Source of the DNA: Pseudomonadota bacterium
GTDB lineage: Bacteria > Pseudomonadota > Alphaproteobacteria > Rhizobiales > Xanthobacteraceae
Length of the DNA stretch: 64,000 nucleotides
Reading direction: 5' to 3'
Assembly (NCBI GenBank): GCA_023449855.1
Contig: JAEXHR010000188.1
Location: 1-64,000 of the forward strand
The number at the start of each line of letters is the position of its first letter. Position 1 is the stretch's first letter. The position numbers and the translations under genes are program-made. Shown piece by piece: positions 11,001-17,552 of the stretch. The notes beneath the pieces are model-generated. The model saw only the letters and a list, made by a program, of their open reading frames with translations. It made no database searches and had not been told where the DNA came from.

Positions 11001-14000
11001 GGTGTTCACAGAGTTTGGCGCCATCTATTACGGCAATGGCGCTGGTGATGTCGGCAAGAGCGTCAAAGAGATGGCCGATACATACCAGATGACGATCGAT
11101 GCGTTCTGCGCGATGGATGTAGGCATCTGCACGCCGGCACCGCGCAAGGTTTCGGAAAAGGCCTCAATGGACGGCTGGGGCGATCTATCCTACGCTGGCA
11201 GACTGGTGTCGGAAGTATTTGCGGATTTCGGCTATACGTCGGTCGAGGAAATGTGTGCGAACGCCGGTTACTGCACTGGTGGCGGCCGCGAGGAAACCAC
11301 CACGACGTATGATTACAAGCATGGCACGCCTGGCTATAGCGTCATTCGCACCGGCACTGGCGATCTCTCAGTGGTCGCCGGTCGCGACGTCCGCATGATG
11401 TCGGTGTTCGGTGTCTACACCGCCGGCACTAACAGTCTGCTGTCCGGTGGTAACGCCGCCAATGCGCCTTACGAGCTGAAACGCGGCAACGGCGTGATCG
11501 GATCCGCACAGGGCAGCGGCAAATATGATGCGGCGCTCGGCGTCTATCGCGCCTGGTATCCGGACCAGGGCGGCAATGTGCTGATCGATGCCGGCCGCGA
11601 CGTGATCGGCGACAGTTTCGGCGCCCAAGCCTGGAGCGGGATTGCTCTCGATCCTTCGGCAAGCCAGCAGGCGCCGGCCGGTTTCGCGAGCGCTGCGGTC
11701 AGCAACTGGCTGTGGCGGCAGGGCAGCGGCGGCACCGCGGGGGTCGGCGACATCGCGACCAGCTGGTGGATCAATTTCGGCACCTATGCCAATCCGATCG
11801 AAGGGCCGCTCGCCGCACCGCGCTTGGTCGGCTTTACCGGCATCGGCACGCTAGGTGGCGGCGATCTCACGCTGCGCGCCGGCGGCCATGCCGGCATCGT
11901 CGATGGCCGCGGCGACTCCATCTATCGCACCCTCGGCGATGTAGCGCCGCGCAGCCAAGGCCTTAACATCGCGGTCGGCTCCACCGGCCGTGTGGTGAAT
12001 GGCGATCTCGTGCTCACCGGCGGCGGCGATCTCACGCTGCGCACCGGCGGTGCCCTCAATCCGAACCTGCTGGCGACTGCGACCGATGGGTACAACCAGC
12101 GGCTCGATCTCAATGGCACGCTGGTCAATCTGCGCGGCACGCTGCAGGTCAGCACTGCGGCGATGGGCGGTATCGACTTCCCAGAAGCAGGGTCCGGATA
12201 TGGCGGCAATGGCGGCGGCATCCTGCCGGGCAATCCGTTCGTCGCATCCGGCGGCAGATCGGCCGCTGGTCTGGTGCTGATGCTCGGCGATGCCGTGGCC
12301 AATATCGACACCCGCGGCGCGCTGGTGCTCGGCGGCGCCGGCGATCCCGGCCGCGTCCGCGCCATCAATTCGACGCCGTTCACCTTTGGCGGGCAGGTGC
12401 AGACCGGCGGCGGTGCCAGCTGGTTCTCGCTCTGGACCGAGCATACGGCGATCAACCTGTTTTCCGCCGGCGGCGATATCGTGCCGACCCTGACGGCAAG
12501 CGCGCGTGATGCCGGCAGCAATGCCGGCTTCGACTGGATCGGCAAGAACACGTTGGCCCATGGCAACATGATCTATCCGTCGATCTTCCGCGCGGTGGCG
12601 GCTGGCGGCGACATCAAATTCGGCGAAGGAATGAAGGATCGTCAGAACGGCACACCGGTCAGCACCGGAATCCTGCTGGCGCCGTCGAAGCGTGGCCAGC
12701 TCGAATTGCTGGCGGGCGACAGTATCTATGCCGGCGGCTATTCCATCGCCATGTCGGGCGCAGATACGGTGCTACCGAGTCCGTTCAACACCGCCTTCCA
12801 GGCCACAGTGGATGGCAGACTGGTGCATAATCTGTCCAGCGACGGCATGGAGCGCCAAGAACTGGCGGGCTACTCGCTGCCTCTGTTCGCTTTTGGCCCG
12901 AATACGCCGACGACGAGCGGCTTGCATGCGGGTAGCGGCGAGCCTGCGCGCATCTATGCGGGCGGCAGGATTGTCAACCTGACCTTCGGCAGCGTGCGTT
13001 CGCTGAGTGGCATCGAGCCACTCTACAGCCGCGCCCGCAGCTATGGTACCTGGTACGAAGCGGCGACGCCGGTGTGGATGCGGGCCGGCGACGATATCAT
13101 CGCGCCGAACCTGCTCGCCATGCACAACAATGTCACCGACCTGTCCCTGATCGAGGCCGGACATGACGTGATCTATGCCAATGCGCAGGTGGCCGGTCCG
13201 GGCTCGTTGGTGGTGTCGGCGGGGCGCAATATCCGCCAGGACGACAAGGGCTTCGTGACCAGCCTCGGCGCCGTGGTCAGCGGCGATAAACGGCCGGGCG
13301 CCAGCATCCTGATGCAGGCGGGCATCGTCGGCGGGGCGCCGGACTATGCGAAACTCGCGGCGTTGTATCTTGATCCGGCCAATCTCGCGGTGAAAGGCAC
13401 GCCGCTAGCGGAGCAGCCCGGCAAGGTCGTCAAGACCTATGAGCAGGAGCTCGCGGCATGGCTGAAGGAGCGATACGGATTCGACGGCACGGATGACGAG
13501 CGCCGCGCCTATTTCGCGTCGCTGGCGCAAGAGCAGCAGGCGATCTTCCTCCGGGACGTGTATTTTGCGGAACTGAAGGCGGCCGGCCGCGAATACAACA
13601 ATCCTGATAGTCCGCGTTACAAGTCCTATCTGCGGGGCAACAGCATCATCGCGGCGTTTTTCCCGGAGGCGGATGCCGACGGCAACGCGATTGCGCGCAG
13701 CGGTGACATCGTGATGTTCGGCGGCTCCGGCGTGCGCACGCAATTCGGTGGAGACATCGAAATGCTGACACCGGGCGGCCAGACCATCATCGGCGTTGAA
13801 GGACAGCTTGTTCCGGCAAGCGCTGGCGCGGTGACGCAGGGTCAGGGCGACATCAGCATGTATGCGAAGGGTAGCATCCCGCTCGGCCTCTCGCGTGTGA
13901 TGACGACCTTCGGCGGCAACATTCTCGCCTGGACCGCGACCGGCGACATCAATGCTGGTCGTGGCGCCAAGACGACGATCCTCTACACGCCGCCACGGCG

Positions 14001-14556
14001 CAGCACAGACCAATTCGGCAATGTCGAACTGTCCCCGGTCGTCCCGACTTCGGGCGCCGGTATCGCCACGCTGAACCCGATCCCGGAAATTCCCGCCGGC
14101 GACATCGACCTGATCGCGCCGCTCGGCGTCATCGATGCTGGCGAAGCGGGTATTCGCGTGTCTGGCAATGTCAACCTCGCGGCGCTGCAGGTGCTGAACG
14201 CTGCGAATATTCAGGTGCAGGGAACGGCGACGGGCATTCCGACGGTGCAGGCCCCGAGCATCAGTGCCGCACTCTCGTCATCGAATGCCACGGCTGCTTC
14301 GCAACAGACGGCCGTGCCGACGCAAACCGCTAATGCTCAGCCCTCGGTGATCATCGTCGAAGTGCTCGGCTATGGCGGCGGGGCAGATCAAAATGACGAG
14401 GAACAGCGTCGAAATCGCGATCGGCGCAGCAGCAACTATGACACGAACAACCAGATCCGCGTCTTGGGCAATGGCACGTTTTCTGAAGCTGACACGAAGC
14501 AATTGACTGCATCCGAGCGGGGACGTCTTGCTACGACCGTCTCACCACCACGATAA
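2029..14556 (+). CDS. Giant filamentous haemagglutinin-type exoprotein (TpsA-like), copy 1
   Basis: A 4175-aa predicted secreted adhesin. The ATG has a good ribosome site (GAAGGA, 7-nt spacing). Residues 1-~41 form a long signal peptide ending near VHG, then the cassette-wide RALNGG. Residues ~55-110 are Ala/Gln-rich and probably helical. The TPS haemagglutination domain spans ~115-330, with FNVGARTTLTFDQ and INQNGIVFGGNSQVNVGSL (NQNG at 206-209 where FhaB-type proteins usually have NPNG). The bulk is Gly/Ala/Asp-rich beta-helix repeat. At ~3775-3860 comes a charged helical segment (KLAALYLDPAN ... GREYNNP), then a conserved block (DUF3739-like by recollection) and PSVIIVEVLGYGGG at 4105-4118 before a charged tail. 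No beta-barrel or toxin domain is evident, so an external TpsB transporter is expected. Small Cys loops occur near 2015, 3027 and 3076. Confidence 0.92.
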   Translation: MPAHSVTSVSASMRRQARHMALLAGASALAFSAGVLPVHGRALNGGAGGAVSAPNIASNAATQAAARAAAAARQTQDSLAQAARAVQDMQAVQAAARAAAAAAQSSVPNGLGAGGLDAIRGVSTWVGALDPTQSIDANGQTQVNIRQQAQQAILNWKSFNVGARTTLTFDQGGNSSWVALNRVAGGTAPSQILGNIKADGHVYVINQNGIVFGGNSQVNVGSLIASTAGISPEQFAKNGIFSEASGSNYLASFTGATRAVVVEAGATIATHAPRAVTSGGGYVLMIGSEVSNAGSIATPKGQTLLAAGDDFVLRRGLGAGANTSSTTRGIELRPQIAANSVNGLVRNSGLVFAQQGDVTLAGRTLEQVGALIATTSVNTRGTIHLLNSASDTKGSVMLAAGSLTTVLPELGSTEMALDGQRQALVDASGDANKRRAQDILGFDNLSALADRQDQSRIEIVTGGTITFKGGSTTAAQGGQIAASAREKIVTEDGARLDVSGLRNVALAMESNNIKINLQGNELRDSPQNRDSSVLKNNDVWIDVRALTLVAAKDKVYDSDRYYTKGGLIEVGGYLANTAHTIGEWAAVAGTITLDSKEVIAARGAVFDISGGSLDYAGGWIRSTNLIGSDGRRYSVDNAPADLRYSGFAGGFVRTHNIQGKESENLTEVWTSIFDRGRTSLRWEDGYSVGRDAGKLILSAPTASFQARIVADTVTGERQTTKRAAAKTDGYKLTQTTAAQNGTLALGRYDATGRLDLYNSDIRITDAASGGGSNTVWLDAKQLSAQNLGGLDLGTRGTISIDADVSFAAGADVNLIAPVIAIDARVTAQSGSFNATNVFKGSGVGANETPLNPGASQVSLASGAVIDLRGGWVNRAIDDSAQGQAFIDGGTASLSSSDQVKLARESLIDVSSGGVLARGGKFTGGKGGNVALKAEVIGGGRNGRLALDGELRGYGAGGGGKLDIETGGKVVIGGVAQDGTLRLDPALFTTGFANYTVNGHAGVTVAAGTQVDVAMPVLTLRADAMAVPTGAASDAALGSWMRPLYLENGAKATLTQRKGASLALRASPALPFLSDIDGAMVIVETGATVSVDPGQKIGIAALGQITVDGRLNAWGGEIAIDHLIGPELYDQRVHNRSIWIGDNAVLDVAARAVTATDALARSYGIVRNGGTIAIGGNLDVEDGGEHMQPDSFVVIRAGALLDASGTQAVIDIADGGISKSSSPLNVTSHGGVISLQSANGLVIDGTLRAAAGGQGAAGGTLAVALASPRYDSGRSYDAAILSPREIAIVLTQGGRTISNQMQPGDAGLAYGKARLGVDQIARGGFGSLALLAGGLVTFADGVDLSLSQSLRIHGAIGVAEGATAGARVHLAAPHVLLAHAPLTGGTKEKVVVPGLRTEAASGDYDGADLGITADLIEVRGGTYFAGRQGVTYDAGNVAYHRGGFRHVALASRGDVRLFGNNGAVVPGEGGGLTAMLSAPKDMTITAAQIYPATGEQVLVKVGGTLSLARMPGTDPVVPYSVFGDISLEGSVVNQGGVVRAPLGRIAIGRDFADQGTYITPASQTNILSGSITSVSAAGLVVPYGGTVDGLTYRLGGADIALRDAIGANTRGDLTRGVSLRGGAIDVDQGAIIDLSGGGMLLGAGFFSGRGGSVNILTTPLVNANPAFGYSSAGNKVYAIVPGFDGYAPGAPANESAARPIVGQQVTIPAGVPGLPAGTYTLLPSNYAMIPGAFRVEIGQGVTVDRAPAPIEIGSYVATGHLGIANTGIRAALPNQLVITPGDKVRTHSAFNEMDYNSFVVADAARRNYTRGMITSDAKMLELRLSPGAGMKGSPALIFDGKAMFAPEAGSNGYGGTLSVRSVDSRGIEILAAGQAPVSDAKSVAIYADQLNAFGAARLVIGGGMTSGGTVGGNTISFGLDPSNSVTVRAGAVLSAAEVFLIAGQRANRTPGNITVEQGATINTLGRGAVPFDSSNGIVYAPTEQSVFVVSNGWVNLLAPSSASGTDSGSVAIDIGGCVVGAICGGETQLYSEGTVGAATNAAFTLRDNLRYGTRNLVLGVSAVNLGSAEALAAAGAAGQLPPGMALNQTVLANLLRGNTSVGAPALEALVLNARESINIFGAVDLNTLNPVTGKSSLDRLVFGAPAIYGYGAAGDKATITTGEFIWSGAVQDTKYGIALPGSSQPQLPGAPVLGRLGSGTLDIVADRVLLGYAPNSRPNPHISADRLALGFSGVNFIASESVSSSGKGSLAVYQTQGAYQPGAGYAFSGGDLTIRTAMITGAAGAFSDIKAGGAITIVGNGGQVKAAGAARGAERKLSGQRIVLDTAVVLPSGRLTLNAIDDLVLTDNTRIDMAGREVALFDVKKYSWGGDVLLSSANGSIAMGAGAGIDLSARYNRAGTLQVTALGSIGHVDLAGSIRGGATGVYDAGGTYVPYPTAEVSVRAQTLADFAGLNTRLTAGEAFGARRFQIKQGSLTIGDEVKARQVEIVLDGGNLTVNGRIDASGISVGGIRLAAKGDLTINGTLDAYGSGLRVDSYGKIIDSPNRAIVDLTTRDGRLTLAAGARIDLRTGTNAAGNDGRMRGTLTLNAPRLGATDVAIDIVGAPAIAGAKSIVVNAFRSYDDAPVALVPDVNGGKPQQITQAYLDTIDAQSRTFINAALGNAALSARLAGLGTYHLRPGVEIVGKVTADNPNGDLTVVGDIDLSNHRYGPQSDISDANRRGFGEPGALVFRAAGNLNIHGSINDGFAPPPATPDDNGWQLVEGRVAGSGATPFGGDIVVPIDGVRLESGTTFPVGAMLNYDIPVREVTLPIGTTLPTQVTLTGQLLLPAGTVLGAEVIAANGTVYAAGTVLSVAIRLDAGSKIGAGFTLRSTAPVAAFTWPKGVRLPVALITSARVTLAQGALIPSMTKIELLNDQPVNLRPGGTGRNWAAAPMLGEGSTSWDLTLTAGADLGSVDARARNVKGKGDVVLADTHHGVNTTSKTTTVFIGEMVFTEFGAIYYGNGAGDVGKSVKEMADTYQMTIDAFCAMDVGICTPAPRKVSEKASMDGWGDLSYAGRLVSEVFADFGYTSVEEMCANAGYCTGGGREETTTTYDYKHGTPGYSVIRTGTGDLSVVAGRDVRMMSVFGVYTAGTNSLLSGGNAANAPYELKRGNGVIGSAQGSGKYDAALGVYRAWYPDQGGNVLIDAGRDVIGDSFGAQAWSGIALDPSASQQAPAGFASAAVSNWLWRQGSGGTAGVGDIATSWWINFGTYANPIEGPLAAPRLVGFTGIGTLGGGDLTLRAGGHAGIVDGRGDSIYRTLGDVAPRSQGLNIAVGSTGRVVNGDLVLTGGGDLTLRTGGALNPNLLATATDGYNQRLDLNGTLVNLRGTLQVSTAAMGGIDFPEAGSGYGGNGGGILPGNPFVASGGRSAAGLVLMLGDAVANIDTRGALVLGGAGDPGRVRAINSTPFTFGGQVQTGGGASWFSLWTEHTAINLFSAGGDIVPTLTASARDAGSNAGFDWIGKNTLAHGNMIYPSIFRAVAAGGDIKFGEGMKDRQNGTPVSTGILLAPSKRGQLELLAGDSIYAGGYSIAMSGADTVLPSPFNTAFQATVDGRLVHNLSSDGMERQELAGYSLPLFAFGPNTPTTSGLHAGSGEPARIYAGGRIVNLTFGSVRSLSGIEPLYSRARSYGTWYEAATPVWMRAGDDIIAPNLLAMHNNVTDLSLIEAGHDVIYANAQVAGPGSLVVSAGRNIRQDDKGFVTSLGAVVSGDKRPGASILMQAGIVGGAPDYAKLAALYLDPANLAVKGTPLAEQPGKVVKTYEQELAAWLKERYGFDGTDDERRAYFASLAQEQQAIFLRDVYFAELKAAGREYNNPDSPRYKSYLRGNSIIAAFFPEADADGNAIARSGDIVMFGGSGVRTQFGGDIEMLTPGGQTIIGVEGQLVPASAGAVTQGQGDISMYAKGSIPLGLSRVMTTFGGNILAWTATGDINAGRGAKTTILYTPPRRSTDQFGNVELSPVVPTSGAGIATLNPIPEIPAGDIDLIAPLGVIDAGEAGIRVSGNVNLAALQVLNAANIQVQGTATGIPTVQAPSISAALSSSNATAASQQTAVPTQTANAQPSVIIVEVLGYGGGADQNDEEQRRNRDRRSSNYDTNNQIRVLGNGTFSEADTKQLTASERGRLATTVSPPR

Positions 14557-15099
14557 CTGCTTTCGATCAGCCCACAGGAGCCTTTACCGCGTTTGCGTCC
14601 TGTTCTCCCGCTGATCCAGCAAACTACGGCGGCCACTTCGTCTGCGAGAGGAAGTACGTACGACGCACTGGTCGTTGCAAAATAAGAGTGTCGCTAAAGG
14701 TCAACGTCCGCTCTTGGCGCAAAGCAGACATTCCAGATCACTAACAAGTTTCTCCGGTCGATGTTTAGAGCCTCCCGGGACCTTGACCGTCATGAAGCGG
14801 ATGGATGTCGCAAAATTTCTTGGTGTATCCGCGCAGGCATTTGACGGTGTTGCGCCTGCACGGATATCGATTGAAACGCTATCAATCTGGCGATCGGGTA
14901 TGCCTACTGAAGCAGGATGTGGCTCGACGTGAGCCCGCTCAGCGTCCTAACTGTCTTGAGACTGTAATATTGCGGCAGTAACGACGTCCGCGATGGCTTT
15001 GTGGGCTTGGCGCTTGCCGTCTATTTCCATCGATAGATTGTACTGGATGGTCGGGGTGAGCTTTGAGCGCCTCGGTTGTTCGCGGGCCGACCGTCAAAT
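14557..15099 (+). other. Intergenic region between cassettes 1 and 2
   Basis: This 543-bp stretch separates adhesin 1 from the next STN gene. It holds the palindromic repeat at 14702-14732. I see no convincing gene; the short open frames have no recognisable product and no good ribosome site. A promoter for cassette 2 is expected here but I cannot place it. Confidence 0.5.
14702..14732 (+). repeat. Short palindromic repeat, copy 1 of 3
   Basis: The sequence runs CAACGTCCGC, a short spacer with TGGCGCAAA, then GCAGACATT. The arms GTCCGC/GCAGAC pair with one mismatch. The same element occurs after adhesins 2 and 3. Similar GTCCGC...AAAGCGGAC elements are, from memory, common between genes in rhizobial relatives. 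It could fold as a transcript-end hairpin, but it lacks a U-tract. Confidence 0.6.
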
Positions 15100-15822
15100 A
15101 TGTACAGAGATTTTCGAATATGCGATCGCGATCCCGCGAAAAAGCCTAGGCGCCGTGCTGGTCATGCATGTCTATTCTGGCTGGTCATGGGCTTTGCGCT
15201 TGCGGGTATGGTGTTAGCCAGAGCGAACGAGCGGCTTGACCGCCCCGATGGCAAAGCAGCGAGCCTGAGCATTCCGGCACAACCGCTTGCGGATGCGCTC
15301 TACACGTACAGCTCGGTCACGGGGATCGAAATTCTCGTGCTCGGAGATCTCGTTGCAGGTCGCAGATCGAATGCCGTCAACGGAACATTCACGCCAATTG
15401 ATGCGCTAAACGCGCTGCTGAAGGGAACGGGGTTGGCACCGCGCTATACGCAAGTCGGCGCTTTTACGCTCGCACGTACTGAGCAAAGCAAGATCGCGGC
15501 GCAAGCCTGGACGCCGGATTATCCGGACTACTCGGCAGCGCTCCAGCAGGCGGTCACGCGGACGCTTTGCCGTCTCGATCAGTCAAACTCCGATCCTCAC
15601 CGAATGCTGTTGCGATTGTGGGTTGCGCCGTCTGGCGCGGTGATGCGCGTGTCAGTGCAGGGAGAATCAGCGGACTCGACACGAGATGCGCGTCTGGCGG
15701 GGCTTCTTGGCCAGTTGATGATCCAGCCGCCGCCGACCGGTCTCCCGCAGCCATCGACCATACTCGTGCAGTCAGGCCGTAAATTGGGATGTGGCTCGGT
15801 AGGCGCGGATCTGTTGCCGTGA
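15100..15822 (+). CDS. STN/TonB-C-like exported signalling protein, copy 2
   Basis: A 240-aa protein with a basic N-terminus (KKPRRR) and a hydrophobic export segment (~28-47, ACLFWLVMGFALAGMVLA). An STN domain follows at ~60-130 (LSIPAQPLADALYTYSSVTG, then VNGTFTPIDALNALLKGTGL). The C-terminal ~90 residues (RMLLRLWVAPSGAVMRVSV...QPPPTGLPQPSTI) resemble the TonB C-terminal domain. Two Cys (TLCRL and LGCGS) have counterparts in the third copy and could form a disulfide. I used the ATG at 15100; a TTG at 15076 would add eight residues. The gene ends inside the sigma-factor start (GTGA). Periplasmic signalling to FecR is inferred from STN domains of FecA-type receptors. Confidence 0.8.
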   Translation: MYRDFRICDRDPAKKPRRRAGHACLFWLVMGFALAGMVLARANERLDRPDGKAASLSIPAQPLADALYTYSSVTGIEILVLGDLVAGRRSNAVNGTFTPIDALNALLKGTGLAPRYTQVGAFTLARTEQSKIAAQAWTPDYPDYSAALQQAVTRTLCRLDQSNSDPHRMLLRLWVAPSGAVMRVSVQGESADSTRDARLAGLLGQLMIQPPPTGLPQPSTILVQSGRKLGCGSVGADLLP

Positions 15823-16367
15823 GCGAGGCCGGCTGGACAGGTTTGCGCACGTTGCTGGTCGATCATTATGACGACTTCAAGCATCGGCTGGCACGCCGGC
15901 TCGGTTCGGTGGATCTCGCGGCGGAGACACTGCAAGAAACCTGGCTGAGGCTCGAGCGGCCGGGCGATCCCGGTATTCTCAAAAGCCCGGATGCCTATCT
16001 GTTCAGAATTGCGCTCAATATCGCAGCAGATCGCCGCGATGCCGATCGACGCCGGCTGACATTATCGGAGATCGAGGCGTTGCGTCATCAGGATGACGAT
16101 GAACTCGATCCGGCCCGCATCGCGGAATCGCGTGCTGAGATCATTGCATTGACGAAGGCGCTTGATGAACTGCCGCCCCGATGCCGGGCGATTTTCGTCG
16201 CTGCGCGGCTGGAAGAAACGCCGCACAAGGTTCTCGCGCTTCGTTATGGTATCTCGATTCGGATGGTTGAGCGGGACTTGAAGCGTGCGCTTGATCACTG
16301 TTCGGAACGTCTGGAGCGAATTTCGCCGCGGAAGTTCGGTTCGGACCCGTCAGAACCGACTTTGTAA
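15819..16367 (+). CDS. ECF (FecI-type) RNA polymerase sigma factor, cassette 2
   Basis: A 182-aa ECF sigma factor. Region 2 contains HYDDFKHRLARRLGSVDLA, LQETWLRLERPG and DAYLFRIALNIAADRRDADRR; region 4 contains LDELPPRCRAIFVAARLEE and the HTH LALRYGISIRMVERDLKRAL. The GTG at 15819 overlaps the STN stop codon as GTGA and gives VSEAGWTGLRTLL, which aligns with cassette 1's MSENALAGIRRLF, so this start is preferred over the in-frame 15789. It lies 54 bp before its fecR. It presumably transcribes adhesin 2; cross-talk with the other two sigma factors is possible. Confidence 0.9.
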   Translation: MSEAGWTGLRTLLVDHYDDFKHRLARRLGSVDLAAETLQETWLRLERPGDPGILKSPDAYLFRIALNIAADRRDADRRRLTLSEIEALRHQDDDELDPARIAESRAEIIALTKALDELPPRCRAIFVAARLEETPHKVLALRYGISIRMVERDLKRALDHCSERLERISPRKFGSDPSEPTL

Positions 16368-16421
16368 TGAGACATATCACCCACAGCGCTCGGTTGGATT
16401 CTGGAGCGACCAGACACCGGC

Positions 16422-17414
16422 ATGACAGCATCGATGCCCATGGCTGACGATAAGGACACGCTGCGGCGCGAGGCCCAGCAATGGCTGATCCGGCTGAATT
16501 CGGGCGAAGCCACTGCGGCCGATGCCGAAGCGCTGCAACGCTGGCGGCGAAGCAGCCGCGAGCATCGGCGCGCGTTCGCCGAGGCCAATCTTGTATGGAC
16601 AAAACTCGGGCCGGCAGCGACGGAGATCGCGGGCCGGCCGCAATCCGCGCCTCACGAATGGTCTGCGAAGAACCAGATCCGGCTTGGACGTCGCGCCTTT
16701 CTGGGAGGCGCACTCGCAGCGGCCGCCGCTGCATCGGCCTATGTGGTGGTCAGGCCGCCGCTGGATTTGTGGCCGTCATTGACCGACCTGCGGGCGGATT
16801 ACCGGACAGGAGTGGGAGAACAACGGCAATTCGCGGTGCAGGACGATGTTTCCGTGCGGCTCAACACCCGCAGCAGCATGGCGCGTCTGCAGAAGTCGTC
16901 TCAAGCGGACGGTGTCGAATTGCTGGCGGGCGAAGCAGCTGTCGAGATGGCGGCGAACAATCCCCGCGTATTTTCGCTCGTGGCCGCCGAGGGACGCACA
17001 CGCGCGCAGAGCGCACGCTTCAATGTCCGATTTGACGGTTCGTCGATCTGCATCACCTGCCTGGGAGGCGAGGTTGAAATCGAGCATCGCGGCCGTACAG
17101 TCAGCTTGGCTGCGCATCGACAGGTTGTCTACGGCTCGCAAGGCATCAGTGACGTGGCAGATATCGATGCGGAGATCGTGACGGCGTGGGAGCGCGGCGT
17201 GCTGGTGTTCCGGAACGATCCGCTCGCGCGGGTGATCGAGGAGGTCAATCGCTATCGGCCCGGCCGGATCATTCTGGTGAATGAAGCGCTTGGGAGACGA
17301 TCCGTGCTGGCGACATTCCGTCTGGACAGAATCGATGAAGTTGTACCCCGCCTGCAAGCGGCCTTCGATGTAAAGGCGCGGCATTTGCCGGGCGGGATTG
17401 TGCTGGTCGGTTGA
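16422..17414 (+). CDS. FecR-family anti-sigma/sigma regulator, cassette 2
   Basis: A 330-aa protein laid out like the other two FecR copies. The cytoplasmic N-terminal domain (EAQQWLIRLNSGEATAADAE...RWRRSS.EHRRAF) is followed by LGRRAFLGGAL with RR at 90-91, a membrane segment to ~109 and RPPLDLWPSL. The periplasmic FecR domain contains DYRTGVGEQRQFAVQDDVSV, and the STN-like C-terminus contains VIEEVNRYRPGRIILVNEAL and LPGGIVLVG. The ATG at 16422 was taken; Met at 16434 or 16440 is also possible. The twin-arginine motif fits Tat-dependent insertion as reported for E. coli FecR (from memory). Confidence 0.9.
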   Translation: MTASMPMADDKDTLRREAQQWLIRLNSGEATAADAEALQRWRRSSREHRRAFAEANLVWTKLGPAATEIAGRPQSAPHEWSAKNQIRLGRRAFLGGALAAAAAASAYVVVRPPLDLWPSLTDLRADYRTGVGEQRQFAVQDDVSVRLNTRSSMARLQKSSQADGVELLAGEAAVEMAANNPRVFSLVAAEGRTRAQSARFNVRFDGSSICITCLGGEVEIEHRGRTVSLAAHRQVVYGSQGISDVADIDAEIVTAWERGVLVFRNDPLARVIEEVNRYRPGRIILVNEALGRRSVLATFRLDRIDEVVPRLQAAFDVKARHLPGGIVLVG

Positions 17415-17434
17415 TCGGAAAAATACTGGCCTCG

Positions 17435-17500
17435 GGCATAAAAAAATCCTCGAGGCGATGTCGGGTCGGTGGGTTGGCGTCGGTCAGCTTAATGAGAGGA
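17435..17500 (+). promoter_or_regulatory. Candidate sigma-dependent promoter/leader of adhesin 2
   Basis: An A7 tract plus TC (17440-17448) lies 113 bp before the adhesin ATG at 17553, followed by GATGTCGGGT and, ~10 bases on, GGCGTCGG. Spacing and the A-tract match the leaders at 1897 and 32946. A FecI-type promoter is inferred only from position and partial similarity. Confidence 0.35.
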
Positions 17501-17552
17501 TGATGGGCAGGGTTGCCGGTCGCCTCCATGACAGATGCCCGAAGGAATTCTT

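Noticed and set aside
13330..14556. CDI-type toxin domain at the adhesin C-terminus
   Set aside because: The C-termini are conserved among the three copies, lack a VENN-type boundary, and no small immunity gene follows.
14675..14932. Possible 85-aa gene between cassettes 1 and 2
   Set aside because: It runs through the palindromic repeat, has no ribosome site and no recognisable product.
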